This document shows positions 1 to 4,853 of a stretch of 9,911 nt of DNA, one piece after another; the first letter of the stretch is position 1; every line of letters starts with the position of its first letter. Source of the DNA: Pseudomonadota bacterium (GTDB taxonomy: Bacteria > Myxococcota_A > Polyangia > Polyangiales > Ga0077539); contig JAEYZO010000418.1 of NCBI GenBank assembly GCA_023428035.1, positions 1 through 9,911 of the forward strand. The letters run 5' to 3'. Position numbers and translations under genes: made by a program. Below the pieces are notes generated by a model. The model searched no databases, had not been told where the DNA came from, and saw only the letters and a program-made list of their open reading frames with translations.

Positions 1-1
1 C

Positions 2-1549
2 CCTGAGAAGACCGCGCTCCTGGCGCGGGGCCACGACGTCACCTTCGCGGAGCTCGACCGCCGGGCCAACCGCCTCGCGCACGCGCTCCGCGCGCTGGGC
101 GTCGGGCGCGGCGACCGCGTGCTCATCTACGGCGACAACTCCGTCGACGTCGCCGTGGCCATCTGGGCGACGCTCAAGGCCGACGGGGCCTTCATCGTCG
201 TCAACGCGCAGGTGAAGGCCGACAAGCTCGCGTACATCCTCGACGACAGCGGCGCCGCTGCGCTCGTCGGCGACGCGGTGCTCTCGCCCACCTGGATCGA
301 CGCCGCGCTGCGCTCGAACGCGACGTCGCCGGGCCAGCTCCGCGCGGTGATGGTGATGACCGGCGGCGGGGCCACGGACCCCGGCCCCCGGGCCGGCGAG
401 GCCGCGACGGCGCACGGCCTCCACCACGTCTCGACGCTCGCCGAGGCCGAAGAAGAGCAGCCCGAGCACCCCCCGCGACGCCGCGCGCTCGACCTCGACC
501 TCGCGGGGATCATCTACACCTCGGGGAGCACCGGCGAGCCCAAGGGCGCGATGCTCTCGCACCGCAACATCGAGTTCGCGTCGTGGTCGGTGTCGTCGCT
601 CCTCGAGGAGACCTCCGACGACGTGGTGCTCGGGGTCGTCCCGATGGCCTTCAACTACGGGCTCTACCAGCTCTTCATGGCGGTGCGCGCGGGCGCGACG
701 CTGGCCCTGGAGCGCAGCTTCGCGTTCCCCTTGCAGCTCCTGAAGCGCGTGGCCGAGGCGGGGGTCACGGGCTTCCCCGGCGTGCCTACGATGTTCGCGA
801 TGCTGGGCGAGCTGAAGAACGTCGACCTGCCCGACCTGTCGCGGGTGCGCTTCGTGACCAGCACCGCGGCGGCGCTCCTGCCCAAGCACGTCGAGGTGAT
901 CCGTCGCTTGTTCCCCAACGCGAAGGTCTACTCGATGTACGGCCTCACCGAGTGCAAGCGCGTGTCGTGGCTCCCCCCCGAGGACATCGACCGCAAGCCC
1001 GGCTCGGTGGGGGTCGCCATCCCGGGCACTGAGTTCTGGACCGTCGACGCCGACGGCAACCGGCTCGGCCCGGGCGTGGCGGGCGAGCTGGTCGTGCGCG
1101 GCTCGCACGTGATGATGGGCTACTGGAAGAAGCCCGAGCTCACCGCGAGGTTCCTCCGCCCCGGGCACTACCCGCAGGAGGTGCTCTTCCACACCGGGGA
1201 CCTCTGCCGCATCGACGGCGAGGGGTACCTGTACTTCATCGCGAGGATGGACGAGGTCATCAAGACCCGCGGGGAGAAGGTCGCGCCGCGTGAGGTCGAG
1301 GCCGCGCTCGAGAGGATCGAGGGCGTGCTGGAGTGCGCCGTGGTGGGCGTCGAAGACCCGCTGCTGGGCCACGCGGTGAAGGCCTTCGTGGTGCTCGACG
1401 AGGCGCGCGCGGGCACGTACACGGAGAAGGACATCCAGATGCGCTGCGGGCAGCTCCTGGAGAACTACATGGTGCCGAAGGTGGTGGAGTTCCGAGAGGC
1501 GCTGCCGAAGACTGCGATGGGCAAGATCGTGAAGAAGGGCCTGGGCTGA
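2..1549 (+). CDS. AMP-forming acyl ligase (class I adenylate-forming enzyme), 5' end missing
   Basis: The reading frame is open from the first base of the window, so the start lies upstream; 515 residues are visible and perhaps 10-30 are missing. The protein should activate a carboxylic acid with ATP to an acyl-adenylate and pass it to a thiol, here most likely the phosphopantetheine of the next gene's carrier protein. Adenylation core motifs appear in order (visible-residue numbering): P-loop YTSGSTGEPKG at 172-182, the YGLTECKR adenine/substrate motif at 313-320, HTGD at 397-400, the hinge region IARMDEVIKTRGEKVAPREVE shortly after, and PKTAMGK with the catalytic Lys at 508, eight residues from the end. 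The stretch from TECKR through LPPEDIDRKPGSVG resembles the exosortase A-associated AMP-ligase family (TIGR03098, recalled, not searched). It is the first visible gene of a four-gene operon. The acyl substrate cannot be read from the sequence. A GTG at 119 is an internal Val codon, not the start. Confidence 0.93.
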   Translation, partial: PEKTALLARGHDVTFAELDRRANRLAHALRALGVGRGDRVLIYGDNSVDVAVAIWATLKADGAFIVVNAQVKADKLAYILDDSGAAALVGDAVLSPTWIDAALRSNATSPGQLRAVMVMTGGGATDPGPRAGEAATAHGLHHVSTLAEAEEEQPEHPPRRRALDLDLAGIIYTSGSTGEPKGAMLSHRNIEFASWSVSSLLEETSDDVVLGVVPMAFNYGLYQLFMAVRAGATLALERSFAFPLQLLKRVAEAGVTGFPGVPTMFAMLGELKNVDLPDLSRVRFVTSTAAALLPKHVEVIRRLFPNAKVYSMYGLTECKRVSWLPPEDIDRKPGSVGVAIPGTEFWTVDADGNRLGPGVAGELVVRGSHVMMGYWKKPELTARFLRPGHYPQEVLFHTGDLCRIDGEGYLYFIARMDEVIKTRGEKVAPREVEAALERIEGVLECAVVGVEDPLLGHAVKAFVVLDEARAGTYTEKDIQMRCGQLLENYMVPKVVEFREALPKTAMGKIVKKGLG

Positions 1550-1587
1550 GCGCGAGGGCGCGGGTTCAGGGACGGAGTGAGGTCGGT

Positions 1588-1839
1588 ATGTCTGAGTCGC
1601 TAGTGGCGAAGGTGAGGGAGTACGTGCTGTCGAACTTCCCGGTGGCGGACCCGTCGGTGGTCACCGACGACGTGTCGCTGTTGGACGTCGGCATCGTCGA
1701 CTCGACGGGGCTCCTGGAGGTGTTCGAGTGGCTCCGCGACGAGCACGGCATCGAGGTGCAAGACGCCGAGATGGTGCCCGACAACTTCGACTCCATCGCG
1801 CGGATCGCGGCGTACATCGGCCGTAAGCGCGAGGTCTGA
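1588..1839 (+). CDS. Acyl carrier protein (stand-alone, phosphopantetheine-dependent)
   Basis: This 83-aa acidic protein has the size and helix pattern of a carrier protein. The prosthetic-group site is Ser39 in the motif GIVDSTGLLEVFEWL, matching the D-S-[LMT] attachment signature. The flanking residues (LLDVGIVDS before, EHGIEVQDAEMVPDNFDSIARIAAYI after) fit helices II and III of the ACP fold. It would be converted to the holo form by a phosphopantetheinyl transferase encoded elsewhere and would carry the acyl group made by the upstream ligase. The ATG at 1588 is chosen because it gives the normal ACP N-terminus and is preceded by GGAG (1574-1577) and GAGG (1579-1582). The frame stays open upstream into the ligase gene, but that part is not ACP-like. 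It starts 38 bp after the ligase stop and ends 14 bp before the next gene. Carrier proteins of exosortase A-associated loci and D-alanyl carrier-like proteins are the closest types by appearance. Confidence 0.9.
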   Translation: MSESLVAKVREYVLSNFPVADPSVVTDDVSLLDVGIVDSTGLLEVFEWLRDEHGIEVQDAEMVPDNFDSIARIAAYIGRKREV

Positions 1840-1853
1840 CGGAGGACGTCCCG

Positions 1854-2696
1854 ATGGGGGCGCGCGCGGAGTTCTTCGAGCACGAGGGGGCGCGGCTCTA
1901 CGGGGTGCTGCACCCCGCGGAGACGTCGCGCGGCGTGGGCGCGGTGATCGTTCACCCCTTCATGGAGGAGCGGCAGGACTCGCACCCCGTCCTCCGCAGC
2001 CTGGCCGAGCGCCTCGCGCGGGAGGGCTACCCCTCGCTGCGCTTCGACCTCACGGGCTGCGGAGACTCCTCGGGCGACTGGTCCGACGGCACCGTCGCTC
2101 GCTGGCTCGACGACGTCGCCGGCGCCTGCGAGCGGCTCCGCGCCGCGGCGGGCGTCCGTGACGTCGCGCTGGTCGGGCTGCGCTTCGGCGCGACCCTCGC
2201 GGCCCTGTCGGCCGCGCGGGTGGGCGCCCGCGCCCTCGCCATGGTGCAGCCCGTCGTGAAGGGCGCCCAGTACGCGATGGACCTCCTGCGCGCGAACCTC
2301 GCCGCGGAGATGGTGCTCAACAAGAAGGCCAACATCACCCGCGAGCTGCTCATCGAGCGCCTCGGCCGCGGCGAGTCGGTGAACATCTTCGGCTACGACT
2401 TCACCCCGACGCAGTGGGAGGGCCTGCAGCCCATCGACCTCGCGTCGGACCTCGCGGGCTACGAGGGCCCCTCGCTGGTGCTCGACGTGGTGCGCACGCC
2501 CACCGCGGGCGGCTCGAACGAGCTCAAGCGCCTCGCCGCTGCGCTGGGCGAGCGCGCGTCGCTGCGCCGCGCCGTCGAGGCTCAGCCGCTCTACGCCGAG
2601 GGCAAGGTGCGGCTCGCCCGGTCGGTGCCGGTCGAGGATGAGATCCTGCGGTGGCTCGACGCCGCGCTGCGAGAGCTCTCGACACGCGCGCCGTGA
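1854..2696 (+). CDS. Alpha/beta-hydrolase-fold protein, apparently catalytically degenerate
   Basis: The 280-aa protein has the layout of an alpha/beta hydrolase: an oxyanion-like HPFMEER at 34-40, the strand-turn FDLTGCGDSSGDW at 64-76, and a nucleophile elbow VGLRFGATLAA at 107-117. The nucleophile position of the usual G-x-S-x-G is Arg110. The only His residues are at 10, 20, 34 and 44, so the catalytic His expected near the C-terminus is absent. FDxxGCGDSxGD followed by a GLRxG elbow matches my recollection of 'exosortase A system-associated hydrolase 2' (TIGR03101), not verified. It lies between the carrier protein (14-bp gap) and a second hydrolase (18-bp gap). The start is well supported by GGAGG at 1841-1845, 8 bp before the ATG. 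It may be a structural or acyl-binding partner rather than an enzyme; that role is inference. Confidence 0.85.
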   Translation: MGARAEFFEHEGARLYGVLHPAETSRGVGAVIVHPFMEERQDSHPVLRSLAERLAREGYPSLRFDLTGCGDSSGDWSDGTVARWLDDVAGACERLRAAAGVRDVALVGLRFGATLAALSAARVGARALAMVQPVVKGAQYAMDLLRANLAAEMVLNKKANITRELLIERLGRGESVNIFGYDFTPTQWEGLQPIDLASDLAGYEGPSLVLDVVRTPTAGGSNELKRLAAALGERASLRRAVEAQPLYAEGKVRLARSVPVEDEILRWLDAALRELSTRAP

Positions 2697-2714
2697 TCGC
2701 ACCACCATCGGCGC

Positions 2715-3773
2715 ATGGAGTCGGTGGTCCGATTCGAGAATTCGAGGGGCGAGGCGCTGTCGGGGGTGCTGCACGCGCCGGAGCCCGCGGCGCCGCGCGC
2801 GCCCGTGGTGCTCTGGCTCTCCGCGGGCCAGAAGGTCCGTCAGGGCGCGTGGAGGATGAACGTGGTGATCGCGCGCCGGCTCGCTCGCCGCGGCGTGCCG
2901 GTGCTGCGCTTCGACTTCAACGGCTTCGGCGACTCCGAGGGCGACACCCGCGACGGCGCGATGGTGATGGACCTCTACGGCCTGATCCAGAGCGGAGGCT
3001 TCCGCGACGACGTCGCCGCCGCGGCGCGCTTCGCGGTCGCCCGCACCGGCGCCCGCTCGGTGGTCATGGGCGGCCTCTGTGGCGGAGGCATCACCGGCCT
3101 CTTCGCCGCCCCGCTGGTGCGCGAGACCTACGGGCACGTTCTCATCGACCTCCCGGTGACGATCTCCTCCGCCGCGCGGCAGGCGCAGCTCGAGTCTGAC
3201 GCCGCGGAGCTCCTGCGCTCGCGCCCCGGAGAGACCGACACGGTGATCGCGCTCTACCGCCGCAAGGCCCTCGACCTCGAGGCCTGGCGTCGTCTCCTCT
3301 CGGGGCGCAGCGACTACAAGCTCATCACCCAGGCGCTCAAGCTCAAGGCCCGCGAGCGCCTCGACGCCGCGCTGCCGTCGCTGCCCGAGCCCTGGCGCGC
3401 GAGGGTCTCTGGCGCGCTGAGCGGGGTGCTGCCGCCGCTGGAGCCCATCGCCGAGGGCGTCGACCTCGACCCCTCGCTCGCCGCGCACATGGCCGCGACC
3501 GGGGAGGTGAAGAACGAGCTCGTCGCGCAGGCCTTTCAGTACGCCGTCGACGCCGGGCAGCGCGTGCGCTTCATCAACAGCTCGTCGTTCCACCCGACCT
3601 TCATGGGCTACTTCGGCAACGAGGTGCTGCGAGGCGGGGCGGCGACGTGGCGAGCGAGGGGCGTGGAGCTCACGGTCGTGCCCGACACCAACCACATCTT
3701 CTCGCTCCAGCACTCGCAGCGCTCGCTCTTCGAGGCCGTCGAGTCGATGGTGAGCGCCGCTCAGGCGGCGTAG
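2715..3773 (+). CDS. Alpha/beta-hydrolase-fold protein with Cys nucleophile
   Basis: The 352-aa protein shows the fold's core: VVLWLSAGQK (31-40) as first strand and oxyanion region, RFDFNGFGDSEGD at 65-77, and a nucleophile elbow GGLCGGG at 119-125 with Cys122 in the place of Ser. A likely catalytic His is 327 in VVPDTNHIFS near the C-terminus. The acid member of the triad is not obvious. An insertion of mainly helical character (about 155-270) lies between elbow and His and would form a lid or cap. A thioesterase- or acyltransferase-like role on the carrier-bound acyl group is reasonable but inferred. The GLC elbow and the genomic setting resemble 'exosortase A system-associated hydrolase 1' (TIGR03100, recalled), although this protein is longer. 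No clear Shine-Dalgarno precedes the ATG at 2715; GTG at 2724 is an alternative start. Last gene of the operon, followed by a hairpin. Confidence 0.85.
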   Translation: MESVVRFENSRGEALSGVLHAPEPAAPRAPVVLWLSAGQKVRQGAWRMNVVIARRLARRGVPVLRFDFNGFGDSEGDTRDGAMVMDLYGLIQSGGFRDDVAAAARFAVARTGARSVVMGGLCGGGITGLFAAPLVRETYGHVLIDLPVTISSAARQAQLESDAAELLRSRPGETDTVIALYRRKALDLEAWRRLLSGRSDYKLITQALKLKARERLDAALPSLPEPWRARVSGALSGVLPPLEPIAEGVDLDPSLAAHMAATGEVKNELVAQAFQYAVDAGQRVRFINSSSFHPTFMGYFGNEVLRGGAATWRARGVELTVVPDTNHIFSLQHSQRSLFEAVESMVSAAQAA

Positions 3774-3781
3774 GGCCCGCT

Positions 3782-3798
3782 CACTCCCCGAAGGAGTG
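3782..3798 (+). terminator. Hairpin after the ligase-ACP-hydrolase operon
   Basis: CACTCC (3782-3787) and GGAGTG (3793-3798) form a perfect 6-bp stem around the 5-nt loop CCGAA; a U-G pair can extend it. It begins 8 bp after the operon's last stop codon (TAG 3771-3773). No T-tract follows, so it may be a weak or factor-assisted terminator, or a 3'-end-protecting stem. Confidence 0.45.
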
Positions 3799-3816
3799 GC
3801 GATCACCTCCGCGGGG

Positions 3817-3992
3817 GGTGTCGAACACTACCCACGGAGGTGTCGAACACTACCCACGGAGGTGTCGAACACCACCCACGGAGGTGTCGAACACTACCCA
3901 CGGTGGTGTCGAACACTACCTGGTGTGGAGTTCCACACCGCCCACGGTGGAGTTGAACACCACCCACGGAGGTGTCGAACACCGCCCAGGGT
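3817..3992. repeat. Eight in-register 22-bp tandem repeats
   Basis: Units start at 3817, 3839, 3861, 3883, 3905, 3927, 3949 and 3971, each exactly 22 bp with no gaps. The consensus begins GGTGTCGAACAC, then a T/C-variable position with ACC or GCC, and ends CCCACGG[A/T]. Units 1 and 2 are identical, and units 3 and 4 differ by one base each from unit 1. Unit 5 is conserved for 16 bases then diverges; unit 6 is the most altered; unit 7 has GGAGTTG at its start; unit 8 returns to consensus except for its end. Each unit contains the short inverted arms GTGT/ACAC around CGA. Where a unit ends in A, the junction reads GGAGGTG. The array lies wholly between genes and has no CRISPR-like spacers. Function unknown: a protein-binding array, an RNA structure element or a simple minisatellite are possible. 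Confidence 0.92.
3922..3939. repeat. Perfect inverted repeat spanning repeat units 5 and 6
   Basis: GGTGTGGA (3922-3929) is followed after GT by its exact reverse complement TCCACACC (3932-3939). This is the point where the tandem units depart most from consensus. As RNA it would fold into a stem of about 7 bp with a 4-nt loop. Confidence 0.75.
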
Positions 3993-4025
3993 GGTGAGGG
4001 GCTCCGCGCAGGAGAGCGCGCCCTC

Positions 4026-4050
4026 GGTCGATTTCACCCACAGATCGACC
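4026..4050. promoter_or_regulatory. 25-bp dyad upstream of the 209-aa protein gene (operator or RNA hairpin candidate)
   Basis: GGTCGAT (4026-4032) and ATCGACC (4044-4050) are perfect 7-bp inverted arms separated by 11 bp, ending 37 bp before the start codon at 4088. Spacing and position suit a dimeric repressor site or a 5'-leader hairpin. No promoter hexamers stand out beside it, so the role is inferred. Confidence 0.4.
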
Positions 4051-4064
4051 CCTCGGCGGCGATT

Positions 4065-4091
4065 AGGAGGAGAGAGGAGATGACTCCATGA
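4065..4091 (+). promoter_or_regulatory. Strong ribosome binding site plus three-codon mini-ORF overlapping the 4088 start
   Basis: AGGAGG (4065-4070) and GAGAGGAG (4072-4079) form the strongest purine-rich Shine-Dalgarno zone in the window. An ATG at 4080 opens ATG-ACT-CCA-TGA, whose stop (4089-4091) overlaps the ATG at 4088. The second site is correctly spaced (8 bp) for 4088, and the first, AGGAGG, is 9 bp before 4080. Ribosomes ending the mini-ORF could restart at 4088; whether it is translated is not known. Confidence 0.5.
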
Positions 4092-4717
4092 GCCGAACCC
4101 GCCTCCTGCACGTCGGCCCCGCGGTGGTTCCCGTCGACGCTGCGCCCGTGTCTGGCCTCTCGGTGGTACCCGTCGCGTCGCGCGACGACGGCCTCGCGAT
4201 GCTGCGCGGCGCGGCGGTGGTGTGCCCCGAGGCGATCCCCGCCGCCCCCGAGGGGGCCAGCAAGGTCACGGTCGACGACCGCAGGTCCGCGCTCTGGCGC
4301 GTCGCCGACGACGACATCCCCGTGATGCTCGTCGGCCTCGACGCCTACGCCGCCTGCGACGACGCCACCCGCGGCGCGCTCAGCGACGACGTCCCGGCTC
4401 GTGCTGAGGCCGCGGCGCTGGCCGACCGGATCCGCGTCGCCACGGCGACCGAGGCCAGGCTCCAGGCCCTCATCGCCGCGACCCGCCTGCAGCGGCAGGT
4501 CGCGGTCTCCGACGCGCACGCCCTGCTCCGCGATTTGAGCGACGAGGTGCGTCACCGGGCGCGACGACGGCCGGAGCTCACGCTGGTCTTCGCCGCGGTG
4601 CTCGACTACGTCACCCGCCACGCCAGGGCGATCCGCGAGGGCCTCGCGCGCCGGCAGAAGCGGGGGAAGACCGCTACGTCAGCGAGCGACGACGCCGCCA
4701 ACGAGCGCGGAGGCTGA
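4088..4717 (+). CDS. Conserved-style protein of unknown function, possibly a degenerate receiver-like domain
   Basis: I do not recognise this 209-aa protein. The first 120 residues alternate hydrophobic strands and Ala-rich helices in an order reminiscent of a response-regulator receiver: VVPVASRDDGLAMLRG (26-41), AAVVCPEAIP (42-51), IPVMLVGLDAY (77-87), then DDVPARAEAAALADRIR (100-116). The position where a phosphorylated Asp would sit after the third strand holds Cys-Pro-Glu, so it could not be a normal phospho-acceptor. The second half (about 117-190) is predicted helical and rich in Arg, ending in a basic KRGK and a disordered tail. There is no signal peptide or membrane segment, so a cytoplasmic location is expected. 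The ATG at 4088 follows a strong ribosome binding site. A hairpin follows the stop. The receiver idea is low confidence; the existence of the gene is well supported by base composition and by the ribosome binding site. Confidence 0.8.
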   Translation: MSRTRLLHVGPAVVPVDAAPVSGLSVVPVASRDDGLAMLRGAAVVCPEAIPAAPEGASKVTVDDRRSALWRVADDDIPVMLVGLDAYAACDDATRGALSDDVPARAEAAALADRIRVATATEARLQALIAATRLQRQVAVSDAHALLRDLSDEVRHRARRRPELTLVFAAVLDYVTRHARAIREGLARRQKRGKTATSASDDAANERGG

Positions 4718-4728
4718 ACGGCGGGGTG

Positions 4729-4745
4729 ATCGCCGCGGCGGCGAT
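4729..4745 (+). terminator. Hairpin after the 209-aa protein gene
   Basis: ATCGCCG (4729-4735), loop CGG, CGGCGAT (4739-4745): a perfect 7-bp GC-rich stem starting 11 bp after the stop codon at 4715-4717. There is no T-tract. It lies between convergent genes, so it could act in either direction. Confidence 0.45.
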
Positions 4746-4840
4746 GAAGCTGGGTGATCGTCGCGTGGGTCAGGAGCGCGGGTGAGGGCCCACCGCCCCG
4801 TCGCGCGCTGCGAGACGACCGTGGGAGTGAGGGTTCACCG

Positions 4841-4853
4841 CGGGCTCAGCCCG
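4841..4853 (-). terminator. Small hairpin across the stop codon of the Cys-rich lipoprotein gene
   Basis: CGGGC (4841-4845) and GCCCG (4849-4853) pair around TCA, the complement of the TGA stop of the minus-strand gene. The stem is 5 bp and the loop 3 nt. It is short, overlaps coding sequence and lacks a T-tract, so the terminator call is tentative. Confidence 0.25.

Larger units (their letters stand above)
3774..4087. other. 314-bp gene-free region between the ligase operon and the 209-aa protein gene
   Basis: Contents in order: a terminator-like hairpin (3782-3798), eight tandem 22-bp units (3817-3992), a 5-bp-stem hairpin (CGCGC at 4005-4009 with GCGCG at 4016-4020), a 25-bp dyad (4026-4050), and the ribosome binding site region (4065-4079) of the next gene. 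The repeat part is visibly less GC-rich than the surrounding genes. A 95-codon frame (GTG 3796 to TGA 4083) crosses the whole region. It has no good ribosome binding site, and its translation simply reads the repeat in rotating frames, so I do not call it a gene. No convincing sigma70 promoter was found. Confidence 0.8.

Noticed and set aside
1333..1587. Longer ACP starting inside the ligase gene
   Set aside because: The upstream part of this frame is Arg/Gly-rich shadow of the ligase; the ACP fold and a ribosome binding site point to ATG 1588.
1566..3806. 746-codon open frame on the minus strand opposite the ACP and hydrolase genes
   Set aside because: It is a shadow of GC-rich coding sequence: the product is low-complexity Arg/His/Glu/Ala, with no domain, and the opposite strand encodes clear ACP and hydrolase-fold proteins.
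3817..3992. CRISPR array
   Set aside because: The units are directly abutting 22-bp repeats with no spacers and no cas genes nearby.
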